Program-made: the position numbers and the translations under genes | NCBI GenBank assembly: GCA_052161885.1 | Contig: CP197396.1 | Span: 2,914,001 to 2,978,000 of the forward strand | DNA: 64,000 nt | Source: QKTW01 sp052161885 | GTDB taxonomy: Bacteria > Bacteroidota > Bacteroidia > Chitinophagales > Chitinophagaceae | Reading direction: 5' to 3' | The notes under the pieces: generated by a model | Database searches by the model: none | What the model was told of the DNA's origin: nothing | The model's input: the letters and a program-made list of their open reading frames with translations, nothing else | Part shown: piece by piece, positions 8,591-16,798 of the stretch | How positions within the stretch are numbered: position 1 is the stretch's first letter | Layout: each line of letters begins with the position of its first letter

Positions 8591-9679
8591 ATGAGAAAAT
8601 TCATTCTGCCGGCTTTAGGGTTGGCTTCTGTATTGGGCGCTGCATCCTGTTCAAAAGATTTTTCGGTAGCTGCTCCTTATAAAAATATTACCATCGTTAG
8701 CGGCCTTATGACCATGGGCCGTATTGATGCAATAAGTGATTCTGTACAATACATCCGTATACAGAAAGCATTTCTCGATGAGAACAAGAATGCTATCGAA
8801 ATGGCCAAGGTGCCTGATTCCAGCTACTATCCTGAAGGAGATATTGAAGTGACCATGCGGGAATACAATGGTACTGCCCTGCTTTCATCAACTATCCTGT
8901 CCCGGGTAGATCTTAGTCAGGAAGGATATACAAAGGAAGACGGGACATTTTTTACCAGCCCTAACTATGCATATAAATATAAACATAATCTTTATACCAC
9001 TAAAGGATATTCATACAGGCTGGTCATTAAAAATAAAGTGACAGGTGAGGTGGATTCAGGTACTACAACACCCATATCCCAGCAGTTTTCAGTAGATAAG
9101 TTTACTGGTGTAGCCAATCTCGAGTTTGTCAATTCAAAAGTGGCGGACTTTCCTTATACCTGGAGAATTTCTAATCCTGATAATGCAAAAATGTATGAGG
9201 CCTATATCCGTTTCAACTGGATAGATAAAAATGGCGTAACCGGAGATACCGTACCACATTCTGCCGATTGGAAGTTTGCAGTAGGAACCATTGTTGATCC
9301 GAACGATCCGAATGTACACACACTAAGTCTTACCGTATCCAACAGGTCTTTTTTCAGTGCCATCAGCGCAGCTATGGGACCTGCCGCGGGCAATATCCAG
9401 CGCTATATGAAGCCTTGCGACTTTTTTGTGTGGACAGCTGATACGGCTGTATATAACTACCAGTTGTACAACCAGGCTGCGGCCGGCATAACCGGAGACC
9501 AGGTGCGTGCGGTATACAGCAATGTATACAGCAGCGTACAGGGCACCCACCTCGCAGGGGTATTTGGCGCCCGCGCTGTAAATGTTTACAGGGGTGTGCT
9601 TATCGGCAACAACTCCCTGGATTCACTGGAAGTAGACCCCACAGTTGCGAACCTGAACATACGTGGCAGGGCCAATTAA
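8591..9679 (+). CDS. Uncharacterised outer-envelope lipoprotein (362 aa)
   Basis: The N-terminus has a signal peptide with lipobox GAASC (Cys20) followed by SKDF, an acidic patch after the lipidated Cys that might favour surface export. The rest is beta-rich with scattered aromatic residues (for example YIRIQKAFLDENKN at about 55-68), suggesting Ig-like or beta-sandwich folds. In size and layout it resembles the large lipoproteins with DUF4249-like domains that Bacteroidota carry in numbers, but I cannot assign it to that family. It has its own promoter element and terminator (9718-9745), hence is monocistronic. Function unknown. Confidence 0.7.
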   Translation: MRKFILPALGLASVLGAASCSKDFSVAAPYKNITIVSGLMTMGRIDAISDSVQYIRIQKAFLDENKNAIEMAKVPDSSYYPEGDIEVTMREYNGTALLSSTILSRVDLSQEGYTKEDGTFFTSPNYAYKYKHNLYTTKGYSYRLVIKNKVTGEVDSGTTTPISQQFSVDKFTGVANLEFVNSKVADFPYTWRISNPDNAKMYEAYIRFNWIDKNGVTGDTVPHSADWKFAVGTIVDPNDPNVHTLSLTVSNRSFFSAISAAMGPAAGNIQRYMKPCDFFVWTADTAVYNYQLYNQAAAGITGDQVRAVYSNVYSSVQGTHLAGVFGARAVNVYRGVLIGNNSLDSLEVDPTVANLNIRGRAN

Positions 9680-9717
9680 TTTTTTGGCATTATTGTCAGC
9701 ACATTTTTTATATATAT

Positions 9718-9745
9718 GCCCTGATGGCTTTCATCAGGGCATTTT
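9718..9745 (+). terminator. Terminator of the 8591 lipoprotein gene
   Basis: Stem GCCCTGATG / CATCAGGGC with a 5-nt loop followed by ATTTTTATT. Confidence 0.88.
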
Positions 9746-9938
9746 TATTGCAGTATGGCAGAACAACTGACATTATTGCACAATGAAATGCTGTGGTATA
9801 TTTCTTGTCATCAGTTAATTGTCTGAAAAATTGCCTGAACAGGGCAGATGCAAAGACAGGTGCCGCCATTACCTTGCCAGCAATGGTATAATTATGGTGA
9901 GAAACAATCAAATGACTAATTAATACAAATTCATAACA

Positions 9939-11834
9939 ATGGGAAAAATTATTGGAATCGACTTAGGTACTACCAACTCCTGCGTTGCTGTAATGGAAGG
10001 TAATGAGCCGGTAGTAATCGCAAATGACGAAGGCCGTCGTACCACGCCTTCTGTAGTGGCATTCATGAAAAACGGTGAACGTAAAGTTGGTGATCCTGCA
10101 AAACGCCAGGCTATCACTAACCCGATGAACACCATCATGTCTATCAAACGCTTTATGGGCCGTCGTTTTGACGAGGTAGGCAACGAAATCTCGCACAACT
10201 CCTACAAACTGGTAAAAGGTGACAACAACACGCCCCGCGTAGATATCGACGGACGTATGTACACACCACAGGAAATCTCTGCTATGATCCTTCAGAAAAT
10301 GAAGAAAACTGCTGAAGAATTCCTGGGCCAGGAAGTAAGTGAGGCTGTGATCACGGTGCCTGCATATTTTAACGATGCACAGCGCCAGGCAACGAAAGAA
10401 GCCGGCGAAATCGCTGGTCTGAACGTACGCCGTATCATCAACGAACCTACAGCTGCAGCACTTGCGTATGGCATGGACAAACAGCATACAGATAGCAAAA
10501 TCGCAGTATTTGACCTTGGTGGTGGTACATTCGATATCTCCATCCTGGAGCTCGGCGATGGCGTGTTTGAAGTAAAATCCACAAATGGCGATACTCACCT
10601 CGGCGGTGATGACTTTGATAAAGTGATCATGGACTGGCTGGCAGATGAGTTTAAAGCTGATGAAGCTGTAGACTTGCGCAAAGATCCTATGGCATGGCAG
10701 CGCCTCAAAGAATCTGCTGAAAAAGCAAAGATCGAACTGTCTTCTTCACAGGAAACAGAGATCAACCTGCCTTACATCACAGCTGTTGATGGTGTTCCTA
10801 AACACCTTGTTCGCAAGCTGACACGTGCAAAATTCGAGCAGCTGGCAGACAGCCTGGTAGAACGCACACTGGAGCCTTGCCGCAAAGCGCTGAAAGATGC
10901 CGGCATGAACACATCTGAAATTGATGAAGTGATACTGGTAGGTGGTTCTACACGTATCCCTAAAATACAGGAAGTTGTAGAAAAATTCTTTGGTAAAAAA
11001 CCGAACAAAGGCGTTAACCCGGATGAAGTAGTAGCAATCGGTGCTGCTATCCAGGGTGGTGTTCTTACCGGTGATGTAAAAGACGTACTGCTGCTCGACG
11101 TAACTCCGCTGAGCCTCGGTATCGAAACTTACGGTGGTGTAATGACACGTCTTATCGAGTCTAACACAACGATCCCTACCAAGAAAAGCGAAACCTTCTC
11201 TACTGCCAGCGACAACCAGCCGAGCGTTGAGATCAACGTACTGCAGGGTGAGCGCCCGATGGCCAACCAGAACAAATCACTCGGCCGCTTTATCCTTGAT
11301 GGTATACCGCCGGCTCCGCGTGGTGTTCCCCAGGTAGAGGTAATCTTCGACATCGATGCCAACGGTATCCTGCACGTAACTGCAAAAGATAAAGGCACCG
11401 GCAAACAGCAGAACATCCGCATCGAAGCAGGTTCTGGTCTGAGCAAAGAAGAGATCGAACGTATGAAGAACGAGGCAAAAGCCAACGAAGAAGCAGATAA
11501 GGAAGTACGTGAGCGTGTAGAAAAACTGAACATGGCGGACGGTCTCATATTCAACACAGAAAAACAACTGAAAGAATATGGCGACAAGATCCCGGCTGAT
11601 AAAAAAGCTCCGATCGAAGCTGCTGTAGCCAAACTGAAAGAAGCACACAAAAACCAGGACATGTCTGCAATTGACAGCGCTTCTGAAGAACTGAATGCTG
11701 CATGGACAGCTGCAAGTGAGCACATCTACGCACAAGGCGGCGATGGCGCAGCGCAGGGCGGTGAAGCACATCAGCAGCAGTCTTCAGGCAACGACGAAGG
11801 ACATGTAGATGCTGAATATGAAGAAGTGAAATAA
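9939..11834 (+). CDS. dnaK: Chaperone DnaK (Hsp70)
   Basis: The general cytoplasmic Hsp70. The product is 631 residues: N-terminal ATPase beginning MGKIIGIDLGTTNSCVAV (residues 1 to about 385, with FDLGGGTFD and VGGSTRIP), a substrate-binding beta domain (about 390-505, with DVTPLSLGIETYGG), a helical lid, and the usual C-terminal tail ending DAEYEEVK. It stands alone, without grpE or dnaJ. I looked upstream for the HrcA-type CIRCE inverted repeat and for a TAnnTTTG element and found neither. TTGCCA and TATAAT are present near 9874-9893 but are wrongly spaced for a sigma-70 promoter. Codon choice is markedly more uniform than in neighbours, as expected for a highly expressed gene. Confidence 0.97.
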   Translation: MGKIIGIDLGTTNSCVAVMEGNEPVVIANDEGRRTTPSVVAFMKNGERKVGDPAKRQAITNPMNTIMSIKRFMGRRFDEVGNEISHNSYKLVKGDNNTPRVDIDGRMYTPQEISAMILQKMKKTAEEFLGQEVSEAVITVPAYFNDAQRQATKEAGEIAGLNVRRIINEPTAAALAYGMDKQHTDSKIAVFDLGGGTFDISILELGDGVFEVKSTNGDTHLGGDDFDKVIMDWLADEFKADEAVDLRKDPMAWQRLKESAEKAKIELSSSQETEINLPYITAVDGVPKHLVRKLTRAKFEQLADSLVERTLEPCRKALKDAGMNTSEIDEVILVGGSTRIPKIQEVVEKFFGKKPNKGVNPDEVVAIGAAIQGGVLTGDVKDVLLLDVTPLSLGIETYGGVMTRLIESNTTIPTKKSETFSTASDNQPSVEINVLQGERPMANQNKSLGRFILDGIPPAPRGVPQVEVIFDIDANGILHVTAKDKGTGKQQNIRIEAGSGLSKEEIERMKNEAKANEEADKEVRERVEKLNMADGLIFNTEKQLKEYGDKIPADKKAPIEAAVAKLKEAHKNQDMSAIDSASEELNAAWTAASEHIYAQGGDGAAQGGEAHQQQSSGNDEGHVDAEYEEVK

Positions 11835-11980
11835 TTAATTAGCAAATTAGCTGATGTGATAATTAGCTAATGCACTGATTAAATAATAATAAAAATCCCG
11901 GTTGCTAAAGCAGCCGGGATTTTTATTTATGTGAATTGCTGTAGATATATTTAAGGGTATTAGCTAATCAGCTAATTATT
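11833..11980. repeat. AGCTAAT-type short repeats flanking the dnaK/menG terminator
   Basis: Degenerate copies of an octamer close to (C/T)AGCTAAT occur right after the dnaK stop (11833-11884) and across the menG stop (11960-11980). Similar clusters lie at 32058-32092 and 57982-58000. Confidence 0.45.
11891..11925. terminator. Bidirectional terminator between dnaK and menG
   Basis: Stem AAAAATCCCGG / CCGGGATTTTT with additional inner pairing TGC/GCA, A-rich on one side and T-rich on the other; it serves two convergent genes. Confidence 0.9.
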
Positions 11981-12728
11981 TTGTTGCGGTATAAAGCGTG
12001 GTAATGCCAAATGTAAGCGGACGGGCTTTAGCATCTTTAAAGCCTGCCTTTTCAAGACGTTCGCACAATGCTTTACCTTCTGGGAATGCAGCTACGCTCT
12101 CCGGCAGGTAAGTATAGGCGCGGCTGTGCTTTGATACCATTTTGCCCAGCGTAGGCAGCACAAAACGGAAGTAAAATTTATACAGTTGCTTTACAGGGAA
12201 TTGTTTTGGATGGGAAAATTCCAGTATCGCCAGTTTACCGCCGGGACGCATCACACGGGCCATTTCGGCAAGCCCCAGATCAAGATGCTCAAAATTGCGG
12301 GTACCGTAGGCACATGTAACAGCGTCAAATGCGTTCGTTTCAAACGGCATCGATTCGCTGTCGCCCGTCTGTAAAGTGATCATGCCGGAAAGATTTTTTT
12401 CTGCCAGTTTCCTGCGACCTACCTCCAGCATCTGGTCGGCTATGTCTACGCCAATAATCTGTTTGGGCTGTAATTTTGAAGCTACAATAGCAAGATCGCC
12501 TGTGCCTGTAGCCACATCCAGAATTTTCTGCGGGTTTACTTTAGCAATCTCGGCTATTGCTTTTTTGCGCCAGCCGCGGTCTATACCCATAGAAAGAAAA
12601 TGGTTCAGGAAATCATATTTGCCGGCTATATTATTGAACATGTCGGCAACCTGCTCTTTCTTGCTTAAATTTGACCCCGCATCGGGCAATATGGCCCCTG
12701 CCGGATTTTTTTTATATTCTGTCTGCAT
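11976..12728 (-). CDS. menG: Demethylmenaquinone/ubiquinone methyltransferase (MenG/UbiE)
   Basis: A SAM-dependent C-methyltransferase for the last step of menaquinone synthesis (Bacteroidota make menaquinone). The 250-residue product has motif I ILDVATGTGDLA, the UbiE signatures KYDFLNHFLSMGIDRGWRKK and YGTRNFEHLDLGLAEMARV, and the C-terminal GITTLYTATK. I chose ATG 12728 (MQTEYKKNP) rather than 12776, because the longer form would overlap the divergent engB start and lacks family similarity. The promoter element at 12736-12743 is only 7 bases before this ATG, so the mRNA may be leaderless. Convergent with dnaK. Confidence 0.93.
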   Translation of the reverse strand: MQTEYKKNPAGAILPDAGSNLSKKEQVADMFNNIAGKYDFLNHFLSMGIDRGWRKKAIAEIAKVNPQKILDVATGTGDLAIVASKLQPKQIIGVDIADQMLEVGRRKLAEKNLSGMITLQTGDSESMPFETNAFDAVTCAYGTRNFEHLDLGLAEMARVMRPGGKLAILEFSHPKQFPVKQLYKFYFRFVLPTLGKMVSKHSRAYTYLPESVAAFPEGKALCERLEKAGFKDAKARPLTFGITTLYTATK

Positions 12729-12735
12729 GACGCAG

Positions 12736-12743
12736 CAAAAGTA
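12736..12743 (-). promoter_or_regulatory. TAnnTTTG promoter element of menG, almost at the start codon
   Basis: TACTTTTG on the minus strand, 7 bases from the ATG. In the 29-bp divergent spacer to engB the two promoters must overlap. Confidence 0.45.
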
Positions 12744-12757
12744 CACTACAGTAAGCA

Positions 12758-13381
12758 ATGGAAATACGTTCTGCAAAATATTTGATCAGCAATCCCAAAG
12801 TAGAAGGCTGCCCTAAGCCCGACAAGCCGGAATATGCCTTTATCGGCCGCTCTAACGTGGGTAAATCTTCCCTGATCAATATGCTCACCAGGCAGACAAA
12901 ACTGGCCAAAACATCCGGCACGCCTGGTAAAACGCAGCTGATCAACCACTTTATCATAAATAATGAATGGTATCTCGTGGATCTTCCGGGATATGGTTAT
13001 GCCAAAGTATCACAGGGGCAAAGGGCACAATTTCAGAAGATGATCTCCGATTATCTGCAACAGCGCGAAAACCTGATCACCGTTTTTGTGCTCATTGACA
13101 GCCGCCTGAAACCGCAGCAACTGGACATCGATTTTATGGGACAGCTGGGTGAATGGGGCATTCCTTTCAGCATTGTATTTACCAAAGCCGACAAGATCAC
13201 GCAGCGCGAAGTGGCTTATAATGTAAAGCAGTTCATCGAGAAGATGAAAGAAGAATGGCAGTTTATTCCGCAAAGTTTTATCACCAGCTCTGAAAAATTC
13301 CTGGGCCGTAAGCAGATACTGAGCTATATCGAGGAACTGAATGAAGAGTGGAAGAACAGGGATAAAGAAGAACAGGATTAA
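12758..13381 (+). CDS. engB: Ribosome biogenesis GTPase EngB (YsxC/YihA)
   Basis: A 207-residue TrmE-Era-EngA-EngB-Septin family GTPase needed for 50S assembly. G1 GRSNVGKSS is at about 30-38, the G2 region includes TSGTPGKTQLIN, G3 is DLPGYG near 75 and G4 TKAD near 144. The length and the N-terminal MEIRSAKYLISNP are typical. It is divergent from menG with a 29-bp spacer, and the two genes could be co-regulated through that shared spacer. It ends before a hairpin-rich spacer and a bidirectional terminator. Confidence 0.94.
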   Translation: MEIRSAKYLISNPKVEGCPKPDKPEYAFIGRSNVGKSSLINMLTRQTKLAKTSGTPGKTQLINHFIINNEWYLVDLPGYGYAKVSQGQRAQFQKMISDYLQQRENLITVFVLIDSRLKPQQLDIDFMGQLGEWGIPFSIVFTKADKITQREVAYNVKQFIEKMKEEWQFIPQSFITSSEKFLGRKQILSYIEELNEEWKNRDKEEQD

Positions 13382-13385
13382 AACG

Positions 13386-13431
13386 GCAGCAGGACGCTGC
13401 AAAGTCATAAATCCGGAGCCTGACGCTCCGG
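13386..13431. repeat. Two small adjacent hairpins after engB
   Basis: GCAGC-aggac-GCTGC (13386-13400) and CCGGAGC-ctgac-GCTCCGG (13413-13431). Neither is followed by a T-run; the real terminator is the next hairpin. Confidence 0.5.
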
Positions 13432-13440
13432 CCTCATATT

Positions 13441-13474
13441 AAAACAGTGGCCATCCTCGGATGGTCACTGTTTT
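13441..13474. terminator. Bidirectional terminator between engB and the 13506 gene
   Basis: Stem AAAACAGTGgCCAT / ATGGtCACTGTTTT around a 6-nt loop, with A/T-rich ends on both sides. Confidence 0.88.
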
Positions 13475-13505
13475 AAATTATTGCTGTAACGATCTAAACT
13501 TGTTA

Positions 13506-14348
13506 TCAGATCGGAAAATCTATCCGTATTTCTTTTTTAAATGATTTTCCATTGCTGCCTTTGCCTTCTATCTGCCAGATAACCGTGCGGAGTACTACAG
13601 ACAAAGGATCCTGCGTTACACTGCGCACATTACGGATGCTGTTCATCAGTTCCTGCTCTTTACGGCGGCTCAGACGCTTGCTGCGGCCGGCACGCTGTAC
13701 GGCGCTACGGATCGCATTGGCATTAGCATTGGTATGTTCCAGTTTGCGCTCGTCAAGGCCGGTAATGTAGAAGTTCGTTCCGCTGCCTTTTACCGGTTGC
13801 CACTGAGAAGAATAATTCAACGCGTCCAGTGCAAAAGTCCCAAGATCACTCTTCAGGATTACAGAGGTCTGGTAGCGCTGTGTGATCTTTTGTACCGTTG
13901 CGCCGCTGATCTGCAACTGGCTGCCATTAAGCTCACCACCGGTAAGACCAAATGCAGCGCTGTTGCCGTTATGACGACCGCTTCCCTGGCGAGTGGTGAT
14001 ACCTGGTATAAAGACAGATACTTCTTTAAATTCGATATTAAGACCATTGCCCTTAGGAGCCGCTTTGGCTACCACAGGTTCCTGCTGTTTCGGTTTTTCA
14101 GCCGGGGCTGCTGGTGGCTGTGTTACCGCGGTATCTTTGGCAGGCTGCTTCTCGGCAGCCCCTTCACTCACTGCAGGCTGAATATCTGTAACATAATCCT
14201 GCAGATATTTGGAGTCGGTTTCTGTAACGATAGACGAAGAATCGCCCAGCACTATAGGGCCGTGGCTTTTGCCGTTTGGCCCGCTGCCGCAGGATGCAAG
14301 CGTCAGGCTGCAGCATACCGCTGCTATGAAGAAGTAATATTTATGCAT
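13506..14348 (-). CDS. Uncharacterised lipoprotein (280 aa)
   Basis: Start ATG 14348 gives MHKYYFFIAAVCCSLTLASC, a lipoprotein signal peptide with Cys20. The longer open frame to 14666 runs into the upstream E1 gene and is rejected. After the Cys comes a Pro/Ala/Gln/Lys-rich linker (about 50-90), then a predicted beta domain (about 95-200, with VSVFIPGITTRQGSG), then a basic segment (RAGRSKRLSRRKEQE) and a final beta pair ending KKEIRIDFPI. I recognise no family. It follows the E1 gene on the same strand, but the terminator at 14417-14447 separates them. Confidence 0.65.
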   Translation of the reverse strand: MHKYYFFIAAVCCSLTLASCGSGPNGKSHGPIVLGDSSSIVTETDSKYLQDYVTDIQPAVSEGAAEKQPAKDTAVTQPPAAPAEKPKQQEPVVAKAAPKGNGLNIEFKEVSVFIPGITTRQGSGRHNGNSAAFGLTGGELNGSQLQISGATVQKITQRYQTSVILKSDLGTFALDALNYSSQWQPVKGSGTNFYITGLDERKLEHTNANANAIRSAVQRAGRSKRLSRRKEQELMNSIRNVRSVTQDPLSVVLRTVIWQIEGKGSNGKSFKKEIRIDFPI

Positions 14349-14416
14349 GAATGGTTTTTTGTGTTGTTTTTGCCCGCGCCGGTCAGACACAGCTTCAATT
14401 CGCGTACGAAAATAAA

Positions 14417-14447
14417 AAAACGTCCTGCAAGTTACACAGGACGTTTT
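14417..14447 (-). terminator. Terminator downstream of the fused E1 gene
   Basis: Stem AAAACGTCCTG / CAGGACGTTTT with a 9-nt loop; a T-tract follows on the minus strand. Confidence 0.87.
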
Positions 14448-14469
14448 AAGAATATTGAAAAAAACACAT

Positions 14470-16449
14470 TTAGAACTGAAGTAATTTCTGCACAACGTCA
14501 TCCAGGTATTTTTTTGCCAGGAAGTTCTGTTCCAGCTCAATAGCAAACGGCACCGGCGTATCCAGGCTGGCACAACGTACCACTGGAGCGTCCAGGTCTT
14601 TAAAGCAATGCTCAGAGATCCAGGCGGAAAGTTCGCCGCCGATACCACCGATAAGCGTGTCTTCATGCAGCAGCAATACTTTACCGGTACGTTGTACAGA
14701 AGCCTTTATTGCATCATAATCAAGCGGCAGCAAAGTGCGGAGATCGAGAATATCGAAGGATGTTTCCGGGTGCTGTTTAGCATAATCGGTAGCCCAATGC
14801 ACACCCGCTCCGTAAGTGATAATACTGATATCGCTGCCTTCCTGTACGAGGCGGGCTTTACCTATTTCAACGGTATAAAAATCGTCCGGCACCATACCGC
14901 TGATGCTGCGGTACAGGGCTTTATGCTCAAAGAACATTACCGGGTTAGGATCTTCCAATGACGCCAGCAGTAAGCCTTTGGCATCTTCCGGCGTGGAAGG
15001 GTAAACTACCTTCAGTCCCGGAGTATGTACAAACCATGCTTCGTTGCTTTGCGAATGGAACGGACCAGCACCAACGCCGCCGCCCGTAGGCATACGTACC
15101 ACCACATCAGCATTCTGTCCCCAACGGTAATATATTTTAGCAAGGTTGTTTATGATCTGGTTGAAGCCTACCGTTGCGAAATCGGCAAACTGCATTTCCA
15201 TCATAGCCTTGTAGCCTTTGAGGGAAAGACCTAGCGCCGCACCTACAATAGCGCTCTCACAGATAGGTGTATTGCGTACACGTTCTTTGCCAAACTGCGC
15301 TACGAAGCCTTCTGTTACTTTAAATGCACCGCCGTATTCTGCAATATCCTGGCCCATAAGAACCAGCTTGTCATGCCGCTCCATAGACTGGCGCAGTGCA
15401 TCGCTGATGGCCTGAATAAATTTCTTTTCGGTTTTTGCGCCGGTTGCGGGTGTAATGGCGTTCCCATTATATGGAGCATACACATCTGCCAGCTCTTCTG
15501 CAGTATCCGGTGTCACTGGTTCAGCGGCAAAACCGGTAGCCAGTCCGTCTTCAATTTCTTTCTGTATTCCGGCACGTACGGCATCAACCTGTGCCTGCGT
15601 TATGACGCCTTCCTGCAGGAGATAGGCTTCAAAATTTGCAATCGGATCTTTTTTACCCCATTCTTCAAACAGTTCTTTGGGTACATACTTCACGCCGCTG
15701 GCTTCTTCGTGGCCGCGCATACGGAAGGTCATACACTCAATAAGTATCGGCTTCTGCTCGCTGATACAATACTGGCGGGCTTCGCTGATGGTTTTGTATA
15801 CTTCGAGAATGTTGTTGCCGTCGATGGTAATGCCCTTCATGCCATAACCTACAGCGCGGTCGGCCAGTTGTGCGCAGGCATATTGTTCATTTACGGGTGT
15901 ACTGAGACCGTAACCGTTATTTTCTATCAGGAAGATAACCGGCAAGCCCCATACGGCAGCTACGTTGAGTGCTTCGTGAAAATCCCCTTCGCTGGTACCG
16001 CCGTCGCCACTGAAGGCAAGCGATACTTTATTTTCCTTACTGAGCTTATGCGCCAGCGCCACGCCATCGGCCAGTGCCAGTTGCGGACCAAGATGCGAGA
16101 TCATACCACAGATATGGTACTCAGCAGCACCAAAGTGGAAAGAACGCTCGCGGCCTTTGGAAAAACCTTCTTTGCGTCCCTGCCATTGCATGAACAGCTT
16201 GTCGAACGGCATTTTGCGGGCGGTAAACACCCCCAGGTTGCGGTGCAGCGGCATGATGTACTCATCTGTATCCAGCGCCAGGGTAGCGCCAATGGAGATT
16301 GCTTCCTGTCCTATACCGCTGAACCATTTGCTGATGCGGCCCTGGCGAAGCAGTACCAGCATCTTTTCTTCGATCATCCGCGGGCGAACGAGCTCTGTAT
16401 ATAATTGAATCAGCTGGTCGTTGGAAAAACCAGTTTTGTCAAAATGCAT
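14470..16449 (-). CDS. 2-oxoacid dehydrogenase E1, alpha and beta subunits fused
   Basis: A 659-residue thiamine-diphosphate enzyme in which the alpha part (residues 1 to about 320, TPP motif SGDGGTSEGDF at 147-157 ending in NN at 177-178) is fused to the beta part (about 340-659, with GQDIAEYGGAFKVTEG and MQFADFA). It decarboxylates a 2-oxoacid and hands the acyl group to a lipoyl E2. The sequence is nearest to the branched-chain type, but pyruvate cannot be excluded. The fused form is common in Bacteroidota. No E2 or E3 gene lies nearby. The promoter element at 16467-16474 is 17 bases before the ATG. Confidence 0.9.
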   Translation of the reverse strand: MHFDKTGFSNDQLIQLYTELVRPRMIEEKMLVLLRQGRISKWFSGIGQEAISIGATLALDTDEYIMPLHRNLGVFTARKMPFDKLFMQWQGRKEGFSKGRERSFHFGAAEYHICGMISHLGPQLALADGVALAHKLSKENKVSLAFSGDGGTSEGDFHEALNVAAVWGLPVIFLIENNGYGLSTPVNEQYACAQLADRAVGYGMKGITIDGNNILEVYKTISEARQYCISEQKPILIECMTFRMRGHEEASGVKYVPKELFEEWGKKDPIANFEAYLLQEGVITQAQVDAVRAGIQKEIEDGLATGFAAEPVTPDTAEELADVYAPYNGNAITPATGAKTEKKFIQAISDALRQSMERHDKLVLMGQDIAEYGGAFKVTEGFVAQFGKERVRNTPICESAIVGAALGLSLKGYKAMMEMQFADFATVGFNQIINNLAKIYYRWGQNADVVVRMPTGGGVGAGPFHSQSNEAWFVHTPGLKVVYPSTPEDAKGLLLASLEDPNPVMFFEHKALYRSISGMVPDDFYTVEIGKARLVQEGSDISIITYGAGVHWATDYAKQHPETSFDILDLRTLLPLDYDAIKASVQRTGKVLLLHEDTLIGGIGGELSAWISEHCFKDLDAPVVRCASLDTPVPFAIELEQNFLAKKYLDDVVQKLLQF

Positions 16450-16466
16450 TACGTAGATTTTGGCGG

Positions 16467-16474
16467 CAAAAATA
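16467..16474 (-). promoter_or_regulatory. TAnnTTTG promoter element of the E1 gene
   Basis: TATTTTTG on the minus strand, 17 bases before the ATG at 16449. Confidence 0.5.
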
Positions 16475-16516
16475 GCAGTTAATCCGGGAAACTATCCTGC
16501 CGCAAGTAATTTTAAC

Positions 16517-16552
16517 CGCAAAGAGTGCAAAGGCCATGCAAAGAACGCCAAG
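16517..16552. repeat. Helically phased GCAAAG heptamer array (left copy)
   Basis: Four heptamers CGCAAAG, TGCAAAG, TGCAAAG and CGCCAAG start at 16517, 16526, 16537 and 16546, about one DNA turn apart. Confidence 0.6.
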
Positions 16553-16693
16553 GATATGACCTGTTTATAAGCTGTTTAAAAATAAATAATCAGGAAATGA
16601 GTGGCAGATATAAGGTCGTGATCAAGGTTCTGTAGCCGGGCAGCACAGTAATTCTTTTGATATATCTGAATGATGATTGGGAGTTAAATGCAT

Positions 16694-16729
16694 CTCAGCG
16701 ACACTCTGCGGTTCTTAGCGCTCTCTGCG
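16694..16729. repeat. Helically phased CTCTGCG heptamer array (right copy, inverted)
   Basis: CTCAGCG, CTCTGCG, CTTAGCG and CTCTGCG start at 16694, 16704, 16714 and 16723. On the other strand they read CGCAGAG and CGCTAAG, related to and opposite in direction from the copy at 16517. Both lie in the 349-bp spacer between the divergent E1 and hscA-like genes. Confidence 0.6.
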
Positions 16730-16781
16730 TGAATCTTTTATTGCACGTCATAAAAATTATCCTTTACTGCCCCGGGTACCC

Positions 16782-16789
16782 TAATTTTG
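16782..16789 (+). promoter_or_regulatory. TAnnTTTG promoter element of the hscA-like gene
   Basis: TAATTTTG, 9 bases before the ATG at 16799. This overlaps a possible TTG start at 16787 and argues against it. Confidence 0.5.
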
Positions 16790-16798
16790 CAGCCAACT

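Noticed and set aside
9741..9938. CIRCE or heat-shock promoter before dnaK
   Set aside because: I looked for the TTAGCACTC-n9-GAGTGCTAA repeat and found nothing like it.
15373..16404. 343-codon ORF on the plus strand
   Set aside because: Antisense to the fused E1 gene; no domain visible, Cys- and Phe-rich as expected of a shadow.
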